DNA from: CAYJEQ01 sp964370185
GTDB lineage: Bacteria > Bacillota > Clostridia > Oscillospirales > Ruminococcaceae
Assembly: GCA_964370185.1 (NCBI GenBank)
Contig: CAYJIJ010000011.1
Location: forward strand, 1 to 45,410
Direction of reading: 5' to 3'
Length of the DNA stretch: 45,410 nucleotides
In this document: one piece after another, positions 8,480-16,351 of the stretch
How the letters are laid out: every line of letters begins with the position of its first letter
How positions within the stretch are numbered: the stretch's first letter is position 1
The notes under the pieces: model-generated
Database searches by the model: none
Told to the model about the DNA's origin: nothing
The model's input: the letters and a program-made list of their open reading frames with translations, nothing else
Made by a program: the position numbers and the translations under genes

Positions 8480-9052
8480 TTAAAGCATTGTGTGCTCAAT
8501 AAATGTGCGAATTCCAATAAAAATTAAAATAATTCCTCCTAAAATCTGCGCACCTTCTTTAGCAAAACTTCCGAGTTTTGAGCCGAGGTTTATGCAAAAA
8601 GTACAACATAGGAAAGTGATTACCCCAATACAGACTACGGCTGTAAATATATTTACATTCATAACCGCAAAGCTAACTCCAACAGTAAAAGCGTCAATAC
8701 TTGTAGCTATTGCCTGAACAAAGATTGTATGCGAATCAAGCTCTCTCTTTTTACTGCTCACAGTTTTAATGGAGCGATAATCTTTTATAGCATCTAAAAT
8801 CATCTTCCCGCCGATAAAAGAAAGAATTATAAGCGTAATCCAGTGGTCTAAAAATGATATATATTCAGCAAATAAACTTCCAAAAAAATACCCCAGAAGA
8901 GGCATTACCGCCTGCGCAATACCAAAAGCTAAGGGTGATTTATATCGGTTGTGATTTTCTAAGCAGTTATAGCACATACCATTTGCTATTGAAACTGCCG
9001 AAGCGTCCATAGCGAGCCCTACTGAGAGTAGGAGTAAAGTAACAATATCCAT
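8480..9052 (-). CDS. mntP: Manganese efflux pump MntP
   Basis: Small membrane exporter of Mn(II). Six hydrophobic helices in two repeats; each repeat carries the diagnostic acidic motif, GLAMDASAVSIANG near the start and ATSIDAFTVGVSFA in the second half, with the Asp residues expected to bind metal. Length (190 residues) fits the family. Start set at the ATG at 9052 because GAGGTG lies 9 bases upstream; a GTG at 9064 is also in frame but overlaps that site. A sigma-A type promoter lies at 9094-9122. I looked for a yybP-ykoY Mn riboswitch in the short leader and saw none. Confidence 0.93.
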   Translation of the reverse strand: MDIVTLLLLSVGLAMDASAVSIANGMCYNCLENHNRYKSPLAFGIAQAVMPLLGYFFGSLFAEYISFLDHWITLIILSFIGGKMILDAIKDYRSIKTVSSKKRELDSHTIFVQAIATSIDAFTVGVSFAVMNVNIFTAVVCIGVITFLCCTFCINLGSKLGSFAKEGAQILGGIILIFIGIRTFIEHTML

Positions 9053-9093
9053 ATAATATTTCACCTCAAATATTTGTAAATACCAATTTACTT

Positions 9094-9122
9094 ATTATAA
9101 AGAAAAACTCTGTAATAGTCAA
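9094..9122 (-). promoter_or_regulatory. mntP: Sigma-A type promoter for mntP
   Basis: Reading the minus strand: TTGACT (9122-9117), 17-base spacer, TATAAT (9099-9094). Near-consensus, about 40 bases upstream of the mntP start. Confidence 0.75.
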
Positions 9123-9275
9123 TAAAATAACTGATTTAACTAATTAATTTTACCCAAAACAAAGGAAAAACATGTTTCGATATAAAACATTGTAGATATA
9201 TTCATATTTTATTAAAGAAATAAATTACTAACTGGTGTAAAATATTAATGTTAAAGTAGTATACTAACATAAAAG

Positions 9276-10160
9276 GTGGAATATACGCTGTTTGGTTATA
9301 TATGCCCTCACAAACCTCAAATGAGAATGATTGAATATGATTTATATAAAGCGTATTATTGCGGACTTTGTAAGACAATGGGCAAAAGATATGGCTTTAT
9401 TTCAAGATTTACTTTGAGCTATGATTTTGTATTTCTGTCACTTATGCAGACTTCTCTCAGTGATAGCGAGCAGACATTTAAGAGAGAGGCATGTCTGTTT
9501 AACCCCTTAAAGAAAAAACTTTGCTGTAAAGCTGAGAATGATTTAGAGTTTGCATCGGATGTTGCAATGATAATGCTCTATTATAAAATTAAGGATAATA
9601 TAGCCGATGAACCACTCCATAAAAAGCTGCTATATATTCTACTGCTACCGTTTGCGGCATCTGCAAGAAAGAAAGCGGCGGCAAACCTTCCCGAGTTCGA
9701 CGAAATACTCAAAAACACAATGCAGGAGCAATATCTCTGTGAATCATCTAAGTGCGATGTTGTGGATAAGGCTTGTGAGCCGACAGCAAAGGCGCTTGAG
9801 CAGATGTTTTCACATATCAGCGAGGATGAAGTAAATTCACGCATACTTGGTAGAATGGGGTATTTTTTAGGAAGATATGTATATATGTGCGATGCCCTCG
9901 ATGATATATTAGAAGATTATAAAGACAAAAAATATAATCCATTCCTCCTCTCTAAAAAAATAGAATTTATAGGTGAAGAAGCTAAAAGTGAAATCATAGA
10001 AGAGTCAAAAGGCGATTTATATATGAATATTGCCGAGATTATTAAAGCTTATGAGCTCTTGCCGATTATTAGAAATAAAGAAATACTGGACAATATAATT
10101 TATTTTGGTCTAAAAGCTATGGTAAACAGACTAAAATATGAAAAGGAGCAATCAATATGA
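9276..10160 (+). CDS. DUF5685 family protein
   Basis: Conserved clostridial protein of unknown function. The N-terminus FGYICPHKPQM..DLYKAYYCGLCKTMGKRYG is the recognisable DUF5685 signature, with Cys residues that may bind metal; the rest is mainly helical. Start is uncertain. The outer limit given is GTG 9276, but AGGTGG (9274-9279) overlaps that codon and is 8 bases before a CTG at 9288, exactly where homologues as I recall them begin (Met-Phe-Gly-Tyr). Initiation at CTG is therefore likely, giving 290 residues. Its last codons overlap the start of the J-domain gene (ATGA), so the two are translationally coupled and probably act together. Confidence 0.82.
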   Translation: MEYTLFGYICPHKPQMRMIEYDLYKAYYCGLCKTMGKRYGFISRFTLSYDFVFLSLMQTSLSDSEQTFKREACLFNPLKKKLCCKAENDLEFASDVAMIMLYYKIKDNIADEPLHKKLLYILLLPFAASARKKAAANLPEFDEILKNTMQEQYLCESSKCDVVDKACEPTAKALEQMFSHISEDEVNSRILGRMGYFLGRYVYMCDALDDILEDYKDKKYNPFLLSKKIEFIGEEAKSEIIEESKGDLYMNIAEIIKAYELLPIIRNKEILDNIIYFGLKAMVNRLKYEKEQSI

Positions 10161-10783
10161 ACGACCCTTATAAGGTGCTTGGGGTGTCCCAAAGTGATTC
10201 GGATGAAAAAATTAAGTCAGCATACAGGGAGCTTGCAAGAAAGTATCACCCTGATTCTTATAATAATAACCCACTTGCAGACTTAGCAGCGGAAAAAATG
10301 AAAGAGATAAATGAAGCGTATGACACCATTATGAATCAGCGTAAAAACGGCGGTAATTCAGGGAGTTACAACGCTTATGGAAATAGTGGTAGTTATAACA
10401 GCTCAAATAGCCAATTTGCCGATGTAAGGCGCCTTATACAACAAAATAGAATTACCGAAGCAGAAGAAATACTCGATGGGGTTTCGCCTAATGGCAGAAA
10501 TGCAGAATGGCATTTCCTTAAAGGCAGTATTTTTTATAGCAGAGGGTGGATAAATGAAGCCTATAACTATTTTCAAAAAGCTGTCAGCATGAACCCTAAT
10601 AATACTGAATATAAAATGGCACTCTCACAACTTCAGTGGCAGAGAAGAACTGCAAACCCAAGCGGAAGTGGATACAATACAACTGCTGTAAGAGGGTGCA
10701 GTGGTTGCGATGTCTGCACAACACTTATATGTGCGGATTGTTGCTGTGAATGTATCGGTGGGGATCTTATAGCTTGCTGTTAA
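10157..10783 (+). CDS. J-domain protein with TPR-like region and cysteine-rich tail
   Basis: Hsp70 co-chaperone-like protein. The J domain occupies residues 1-62 with the HPD tripeptide at 31-33, which would stimulate a DnaK ATPase. A Gly/Asn/Ser-rich linker follows, then a helical TPR-like segment (WHFLKGSIFYSRGWINEAYNYFQKAVSMNPNN, about 110-142). The last 30 residues contain ten cysteines in a C-x2-C-x2-C plus CCCEC plus CC pattern, suggesting metal binding or membrane association. It lacks the DnaJ zinc-finger and C-terminal substrate domains, so it is not canonical DnaJ. It overlaps the DUF5685 gene by 4 bases. Confidence 0.88.
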   Translation: MNDPYKVLGVSQSDSDEKIKSAYRELARKYHPDSYNNNPLADLAAEKMKEINEAYDTIMNQRKNGGNSGSYNAYGNSGSYNSSNSQFADVRRLIQQNRITEAEEILDGVSPNGRNAEWHFLKGSIFYSRGWINEAYNYFQKAVSMNPNNTEYKMALSQLQWQRRTANPSGSGYNTTAVRGCSGCDVCTTLICADCCCECIGGDLIACC

Positions 10784-10801
10784 AATTTAAACTCGCATTT
10801 A

Positions 10802-10828
10802 TTTTCCACCTCGACATGGGGTGGAAAA
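10802..10828. terminator. Hairpin after the J-domain gene
   Basis: TTTTCCACCTC (10802-10812) pairs with GGGGTGGAAAA (10818-10828) around a GACAT loop, 11 pairs including one T-G. There is no U-tract afterwards, so it is a terminator-like hairpin rather than a proven terminator. Confidence 0.5.
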
Positions 10829-10932
10829 GTATATAAGAGCATATAATATAAATTCCTATATATTGCAAAGCAAATCTAAACCCCTATTTTAAATTATATC
10901 TATCAGATTATAGAAATTGGAGGGCGAACTAT

Positions 10933-11469
10933 TTGAGAAAAAGCAGGCAGGTGGCAGTGGGCGGCTTGGCATCGGCACTTTGTCTTGTAATAATGTTTTT
11001 TACAGGCATATTTCCTTTCGCTACATTTGCACTCCCTGCCATAGCAGGTGCTGTGCTCATTGCAGTTGTTATTGAAAATGGATTTACAACTGCGGTTATT
11101 GTATATATCGCTGTTTCCATTTTATCAGCATTTATAGTGCCCGATAGGGAAGCAGCACTAATATTCATAGCGTTCTTGGGGTATTATCCGATAATTAAAT
11201 CAAAGCTTGAAAGACTTCGCCCTAAATGGCTTGAACTTTTAGCTAAGCAAATTATGTTTAATATTTCGGTAGTGGGTGCATATTTCATTGCGATAAATTT
11301 ATTTGGCATGAGCTACCTCATAGAAGAAATGGGAGAATATGCGCAGTATGGCATGATTATTTTGCTCATACTTGCAAATGTCACCTTTGTGGTGTACGAT
11401 TTAGCGCTTACAAATGTAGTCTTATATTATATAAAAGTAATAAGACCAAAGCTAAAGCTCAACCACTAA
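10933..11469 (+). CDS. Small integral membrane protein, ECF S-component-like
   Basis: A 178-residue protein with five or six hydrophobic segments. The start (RKSRQVAVGGLASALCLVIMFF) resembles the first helix of ECF-transporter substrate-binding components, and a conserved-looking GYYPIIKSKLERLRP sits mid-protein. No ECF ATPase or T-component lies nearby, so transport is only a possibility. Start is TTG 10933 with GGAGGG at 10919-10924, 8 bases upstream. Homologues are common in Clostridia as unnamed membrane proteins. Confidence 0.7.
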   Translation: MRKSRQVAVGGLASALCLVIMFFTGIFPFATFALPAIAGAVLIAVVIENGFTTAVIVYIAVSILSAFIVPDREAALIFIAFLGYYPIIKSKLERLRPKWLELLAKQIMFNISVVGAYFIAINLFGMSYLIEEMGEYAQYGMIILLILANVTFVVYDLALTNVVLYYIKVIRPKLKLNH

Positions 11470-11502
11470 TTACAATTATATTTAAAATCGAAAGCGAAAC
11501 AA

Positions 11503-11552
11503 TATCGCCATATTCTTCCAATAATTATGGATGAATATGGCGATAATTTTTT
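11503..11552. terminator. Terminator between convergent genes
   Basis: TATCGCCATATTC (11503-11515) pairs perfectly with GAATATGGCGATA (11533-11545). The loop contains a further TCCA/TGGA pair. ATTTTTT follows on the plus strand, giving a good intrinsic terminator for 10933-11469; on the minus strand it may also stop mscS transcripts. Confidence 0.82.
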
Positions 11553-11556
11553 AATA

Positions 11557-12393
11557 TTATATTGTGGGAATATCTTTTACAATATGCACATCGAGCTGAT
11601 CAAAAGGTATTGAGATGCCTTGTAGGTCAAATTCTTTTTTCACTTCTTCGAGTAAATAAAATTTTAAATCCCAATAATCATCGCTTAGCACCCATGTCCT
11701 ACTAAGAATACCTATCGCACTGCTTCCATGCTCACCAATGCGTACAAAAGGTGGTTGAGGCTCATTTAGTGATAATTTGCTTCTCTTAACAATGCTCAAG
11801 ATAATTTCCTTAGCTTTTTCAAAATCATCGTTGTATCCTATGCTAAACATAATATCGAGCCTGCGAATTTTTTCGGCACTGTAATTAACTATCAGCGATT
11901 TGGCAATATCCCCATTTGGTACATACACCCTTTTGTTGTCTATGGTATTTAGAGTAGTATATACCACGCCCACTTCACTCACACTGCCCTCATGTCCACA
12001 GGTGTCAATATAATCACCTACTGCAAACGGCTTTGAAAAAAGCATCATCATTCCGCCTGCTAAGTTGGAAAGACTATCTTTAACTGCAAGTGAAATTGCA
12101 AGTCCAACCGCACCAAGGGCTGTGACAAGGGAAGTAGTTTCCACTAAACCGCTTATATCAAGACAGCTTATAGCTAAAAGCACAATTGCACTAATACGAA
12201 CACAAGCAATGATAAAGGCATGTAAAGAAGCATCTACCTTGAGCCTTTCAAGCGTATTTTTCATAAGCCTTGACGAACGCTTGATTATGAAATATCCGAT
12301 TACAAACACAACAAGTGCTAAAAGAATATGCGCAGTTTTGGTTGCCAAAAAGGTTATGATGGTGCTTATTAAAGCTTCAAGAGTAACAGACAT
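11557..12393 (-). CDS. Small-conductance mechanosensitive channel, MscS family
   Basis: Membrane tension-gated channel that releases solutes on hypo-osmotic shock. Three membrane helices lie in the first 120 residues; the third, pore-lining helix reads LGAVGLAISLAVKDSLSNLAGG, the small-residue pattern of MscS. KPFAVGDYID and the beta domain (VYVPNGDIAKSLIVNYS) follow, then the cytoplasmic vestibule. At 278 residues it matches E. coli MscS in size. Start set at ATG 12393 behind GGAGG (complement of 12402-12406); an upstream in-frame ATG adds 18 residues without a binding site. It has its own promoter at 12427-12454. Confidence 0.93.
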   Translation of the reverse strand: MSVTLEALISTIITFLATKTAHILLALVVFVIGYFIIKRSSRLMKNTLERLKVDASLHAFIIACVRISAIVLLAISCLDISGLVETTSLVTALGAVGLAISLAVKDSLSNLAGGMMMLFSKPFAVGDYIDTCGHEGSVSEVGVVYTTLNTIDNKRVYVPNGDIAKSLIVNYSAEKIRRLDIMFSIGYNDDFEKAKEIILSIVKRSKLSLNEPQPPFVRIGEHGSSAIGILSRTWVLSDDYWDLKFYLLEEVKKEFDLQGISIPFDQLDVHIVKDIPTI

Positions 12394-12426
12394 TTTATAA
12401 ACCTCCAATTTACAATTAATATAAAC

Positions 12427-12454
12427 ATTATACCAAATTTTTTTCACCTTTCAA
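12427..12454 (-). promoter_or_regulatory. Sigma-A type promoter for the mscS-type gene
   Basis: Minus strand TTGAAA (12454-12449), 16-base spacer, TATAAT (12432-12427). Divergent from the promoter at 12518-12545. Confidence 0.65.
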
Positions 12455-12517
12455 GTGGGTTATGTATTATAAGATTATTACAAAATGTGGCTTAATACTG
12501 CATAATGCACAAAAATA

Positions 12518-12545
12518 TTGACTTTTTTGATACAATGTGTATAAT
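12518..12545 (+). promoter_or_regulatory. Sigma-A type promoter for the gene at 12603
   Basis: TTGACT (12518-12523), 16-base spacer, TATAAT (12540-12545), preceded by a TGTG extended -10 sequence. The gene start is about 50 bases downstream. Confidence 0.7.
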
Positions 12546-12602
12546 TGATTAAGGAGAAATAAATTTTTTCTTTAATTTTATGTTATTACTAAGGAGCAAA
12601 TT

Positions 12603-13556
12603 ATGATTGCAAAAACAAAGTACTTTACCGAATTTGCTGAGCAAAACCATTTGCAGTTTGACACTGTAAATAAAATGGCCTTTGGACAGTATAAGGGATT
12701 TGACATCTGTATTTTAAGAACAGCGAATGCAGGATATCAAATTTTTATGAAGCTTAAAAACCATATGAAAAATATGGATAAAAATGATTTTAAAGAGCTT
12801 AAAAAATCAAAAAATGGACTTTTCCTTATGGACTTTAATGAAAATGGCTTAATGGTATTTAATGCGCCAGCAGCTGTAACTGAAAAGGGTGCCATGGAAA
12901 AGCTACAGATGGGTATAGATGGTTTAGTGGATTTCCTAAGGGAAAATGGATATAAAACATGCTGTGCAGGATGTGAAACAGAAAGCGGACTATCTGCCTA
13001 TTCTATTAATGGTAGGGGTGTGCACCTTTGTGAAAATTGCTATGCGAGTTTTGCAGGTAATATCCAAAATCATGCAGATGATATGCAGGAGAAATCTGAA
13101 AATGTAGTTTTTGGCAGTGTGGGCGCACTACTGGGCTCACTTGTTGGTGTGCTTTCGATAGTGGTAATCGGTCAGTTAGGATATGTAGCGGCAATATCGG
13201 GTGTAATTTTGGCGGTATGTACACTAAAAGGGTATGAGAAATTCGGCGGAAAATTGAGCAAAATGGGTGTGATGATTTCCATAGCGATAATGGCAGCAAT
13301 GGTTATTTTCGGAAATAGGCTGGATTGGGCAGTTGCAATTGCAATGGAGTTTGACCAAAACATCTTTGATGCATTTGCCGCAGTTTCCGATATTGTTGAC
13401 TTGGTTGATGCGAGATCTGACTACAATCTAAACCTATTTATGATTGGTATATTTGCACTTGTAGGAAGCTTTAGCCCAATAAAATCAGCATTTATAAACC
13501 CACATAACACTTCAAAAATAAGAAAACTTGAAGCAAATAGGCTAACAAACATATAA
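12603..13556 (+). CDS. Zinc-binding membrane protein of unknown function
   Basis: No family recognised. Residues 1-115 form a soluble alpha/beta domain. A four-cysteine site follows: Cys121-x2-Cys124 and Cys143-x2-Cys146, zinc-finger spacing. After a short polar linker come about four membrane segments (roughly 167-190, 192-208, 220-240 and 282-300), then a basic C-terminus. It is transcribed alone from its own promoter and ends before a strong hairpin. The arrangement (soluble sensor-like domain, Zn site, membrane domain) suggests a signalling or envelope role, but that is only inference. Like the product of 7730-8452 it joins a CxxC pair to a membrane anchor, though the sequences are not obviously related. 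Confidence 0.8.
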   Translation: MIAKTKYFTEFAEQNHLQFDTVNKMAFGQYKGFDICILRTANAGYQIFMKLKNHMKNMDKNDFKELKKSKNGLFLMDFNENGLMVFNAPAAVTEKGAMEKLQMGIDGLVDFLRENGYKTCCAGCETESGLSAYSINGRGVHLCENCYASFAGNIQNHADDMQEKSENVVFGSVGALLGSLVGVLSIVVIGQLGYVAAISGVILAVCTLKGYEKFGGKLSKMGVMISIAIMAAMVIFGNRLDWAVAIAMEFDQNIFDAFAAVSDIVDLVDARSDYNLNLFMIGIFALVGSFSPIKSAFINPHNTSKIRKLEANRLTNI

Positions 13557-13584
13557 TTTTTAAGAAATGCAAAGTGCATTTATG

Positions 13585-13629
13585 TTTAAGGGCGTTTTCT
13601 CCGCTAAAGGCGAGGAAAACGCCCTTAAA
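13585..13629. terminator. Strong hairpin terminator
   Basis: Perfect 15-base arms, TTTAAGGGCGTTTTC (13585-13599) and GAAAACGCCCTTAAA (13615-13629), around a 15-base loop. It separates the gene ending at 13556 from pcrA. The U-rich end is built into the stem and no long T-run follows. Confidence 0.7.
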
Positions 13630-13766
13630 TTTCGTAAAACATAAAAAGATTATGTAAGATAAGATATTTTTTAGTATTTATTGTTTTAATTTGTCGCAAA
13701 ATGTGGTAGAATAAACTGTAAGTGATTTTATGAAATGTTTGATGATATAGAATAGAGGTAGAAGCT

Positions 13767-16130
13767 TTGGATAACTCATTATATTCGAAATACACGGCAG
13801 TGAAGAAAAAGGCAATAGAAAGCTGTTTTAAAAGGATGAACCCCATGCAGCTTGAGGCGGTTATGCAGGTTAAAGGCCCCGTCCTTATACTTGCGGGTGC
13901 AGGTAGCGGTAAAACCACCGTACTTGTAAACAGAATAGCGAATATGGTGAATTTCGGTAATGCATATCACAGTGCATATATGCCGGAGCATATTTCTATG
14001 TCCGATATTGAAAATATAGAATTAGCAGTGAAAAATGGCAGTATGGACAAAGATATGCTCAGAAGCTTTACAAATGAGCAAGGTGTTAAGCCATATAATA
14101 TACTGGCAATTACCTTTACCAATAAAGCCGCAAATGAGCTAAGGGAAAGGCTTGCAATGATGCTCGGTGAAGATGCATCCGAAATAAATGCGTCTACTTT
14201 CCACAGTACATGCGTTAGAATACTTAGACGTGAGGGAGAAAAAGTAGGCTTTACTTCTAATTTTACTATTTATGATACTGATGATTCACTAAAGGTGTTA
14301 AAAGAGATATATAAAAGCATAAATATTGATGAAAAAATGTTGCCACTGCGCTCTTCGCTTTCGCAGATAGGGAGATTTAAAGACAGCATGCTTTCACCTA
14401 TAATGGCGGAGGAAGAGTATGCCTCCGACTTTAGGATGTCGATGGTGGCAAAAATATATACTGAATATGCAAAACGACTTAAAGCGGCAAATGCGATGGA
14501 TTTTGATGATATTATCTACCATACTGTAAGACTATTTTTAGATAATGAGGATGTTTTAAACAAATACAGAAATCGCTATAAATACATAATGGTTGACGAA
14601 TATCAGGACACAAACCATGCACAGTATCTACTTGTGGGGCTGCTTGCAGGTGAGCATAAAAATCTCTGCGTGGTAGGCGATGACGATCAAAGTATTTACA
14701 AATTCAGAGGTGCCACGATAGAGAACATCTTAAGTTTTGAACAGCAGTTTTCTGGTGCAACAGTTATAAAACTTGAGCAAAACTACCGTTGTACACAGAA
14801 TATACTTGATGCGGCAAACAGTGTTATAGCAAACAACACCGAGCGAAAAGGAAAAAACCTATGGACGGACAACGGTGTGGGCGATAAAATAAATATTTTA
14901 AAGCTAAAAGATGAGTTTGAAGAGGGAAGATATATTGCCGATAGAATTTCAGACCATATCGCTTCAGGCGGTTCTTTTAGAGAAAATGCAGTCCTCTACC
15001 GACTAAACGCACAATCGAATGCAATAGAAAAAGTACTGCTCAGAAGTGCTATACCGTATAGAATTTTCGGCGGTATAAAGTTTTATGAGAGGCTTGAAAT
15101 TAAAGACATTGTGGCATATCTAAGCGTGATAAATAACCCAGCCGACACATTAAGGCTTAAGAGGATAATAAATCAGCCCAAACGTGGAATTGGCGACGCA
15201 ACTGTTGCCACCTGTGAGGAAATTGCATATACTTTAGGTGTGAGCCTTTTTGATGTAATAAAATCGTCAGAAGAGTATGCACCTATACAGAAAAAATCAA
15301 AACCACTGATGGAATTTGCAAAAGTGATAGATGATTTAATTGAATTTGAAAAGAAAAACAATACCATCACAGAATTATTTGACAAACTACTAAAAGATAG
15401 TGGCTATGAAGAGTTTTTAAATTCACAAGGCATAGAAGGCCAGAATAGGCTTGAAAATGTAATGGAACTTAAATCCAATATAAGCAATTTCAAAAAGGAA
15501 AATGAAGAAGGGACACTCTCCGAGTTCTTAGAAGAAATTGCACTCTATACCGACCTTGACAGAGCCGATACTTCCGGAGATGCAGTAACACTTATGACAC
15601 TTCACTCGGCAAAAGGCCTTGAATTTGAGAATGTTTTTATCGCAGGTATGGAAGAGGGGATATTCCCGGGCACACAATCTAACTTCGACCCTAAAGAGGT
15701 AGAGGAAGAAAGACGCCTTGCATATGTTGGAATTACAAGAGCAAAGAAAAGTTTACATATAACGAGTTCATGGCAAAGGCTTTTATACGGCAAAACCACT
15801 GTTAACCAAATGAGCCGCTTTGTAAAAGAAATTCCTGCTCAGGTTTGCGAAATAGAAGATAAAACAGTGCGCATTGTTGACAAAAACCCCTACGCTTCAC
15901 CAAAATCGGCGCCTACTGCTGGCAAATCAATCGGCGTAAGTGGGTCTTTTTCAAAAGAAAAAGCTGTATTTAGCTTCTCAAATGGTGATAATGTAGTTCA
16001 TAAAGTATTTGGTAGTGGTGTAATAGTTAAAATCACCCCTATGGGAAATGATAAACTTGTAGAAATTGATTTCGGAGAAAAAGGCATAAAAAAAATAATG
16101 GCTAATATGGCAAAACTTGAAAAAGCTTAA
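13767..16130 (+). CDS. pcrA: UvrD/PcrA-type superfamily 1 DNA helicase
   Basis: 3'-5' ATP-dependent helicase for nucleotide excision repair, replication restart and transcription-coupled repair. SF1A motifs in order: Q motif MNPMQLEAV, motif I AGAGSGKT (43-50), Ia ITFTNKAANEL, II MVDEYQDTN, III GDDDQSIYKFRGA, IV QNYR, V TLHSAKGLEFE, VI RRLAYVGITRAK. An insert of about 45 residues separates motifs I and Ia. The C-terminus (NVVHKVFGSGVIVKI..) is the small beta module by which PcrA contacts RNA polymerase. 787 residues. Start is TTG 13767 with AGAGG 8 bases upstream (13754-13758). Monocistronic by position. Confidence 0.96.
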   Translation: MDNSLYSKYTAVKKKAIESCFKRMNPMQLEAVMQVKGPVLILAGAGSGKTTVLVNRIANMVNFGNAYHSAYMPEHISMSDIENIELAVKNGSMDKDMLRSFTNEQGVKPYNILAITFTNKAANELRERLAMMLGEDASEINASTFHSTCVRILRREGEKVGFTSNFTIYDTDDSLKVLKEIYKSINIDEKMLPLRSSLSQIGRFKDSMLSPIMAEEEYASDFRMSMVAKIYTEYAKRLKAANAMDFDDIIYHTVRLFLDNEDVLNKYRNRYKYIMVDEYQDTNHAQYLLVGLLAGEHKNLCVVGDDDQSIYKFRGATIENILSFEQQFSGATVIKLEQNYRCTQNILDAANSVIANNTERKGKNLWTDNGVGDKINILKLKDEFEEGRYIADRISDHIASGGSFRENAVLYRLNAQSNAIEKVLLRSAIPYRIFGGIKFYERLEIKDIVAYLSVINNPADTLRLKRIINQPKRGIGDATVATCEEIAYTLGVSLFDVIKSSEEYAPIQKKSKPLMEFAKVIDDLIEFEKKNNTITELFDKLLKDSGYEEFLNSQGIEGQNRLENVMELKSNISNFKKENEEGTLSEFLEEIALYTDLDRADTSGDAVTLMTLHSAKGLEFENVFIAGMEEGIFPGTQSNFDPKEVEEERRLAYVGITRAKKSLHITSSWQRLLYGKTTVNQMSRFVKEIPAQVCEIEDKTVRIVDKNPYASPKSAPTAGKSIGVSGSFSKEKAVFSFSNGDNVVHKVFGSGVIVKITPMGNDKLVEIDFGEKGIKKIMANMAKLEKA

Positions 16131-16159
16131 ACATGCAAACAACTAAATAAAATTAACCC

Positions 16160-16194
16160 CTATACTTCTCCTGCTTAAAGTAGGGGAAGTATAG
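16160..16194. terminator. Hairpin after pcrA
   Basis: CTATACTTCTCCTGC (16160-16174) pairs with GTAGGGGAAGTATAG (16180-16194), 15 pairs including two G-U, around loop TTAAA. No U-tract on the plus side, so termination is inferred from position only. Confidence 0.55.
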
Positions 16195-16267
16195 AAAAAT
16201 ATCAAGTGGTTAAAGCTACCTGCAATAAAAAATGTAGTGCAAATTTTACTTTTTCATAAAAAGTGAG

Positions 16268-16295
16268 AACATTTTTAATAAATCCTCATAGAATA
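16268..16295 (+). promoter_or_regulatory. Possible mother-cell (sigma-K/sigma-E-like) sporulation promoter
   Basis: AACA at 16268-16271, a 15-base spacer, and CATAGAATA at 16287-16295, which fits the sigma-K -10 pattern CATAnnnTA. Spacing is one or so short of the usual value. It would start a transcript about 50 bases upstream of the cysteine-rich gene. No sigma-A boxes stand out here. Confidence 0.4.
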
Positions 16296-16351
16296 TAGTG
16301 ATACTTATTTTATTTTGCTTTCACAAAATTCTACTATTAGGGGGATTTTAT

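Noticed and set aside
9053..9275. Possible yybP-ykoY manganese riboswitch before mntP.
   Set aside because: The leader after the -10 box is only about 40 bases and shows none of the conserved paired elements.
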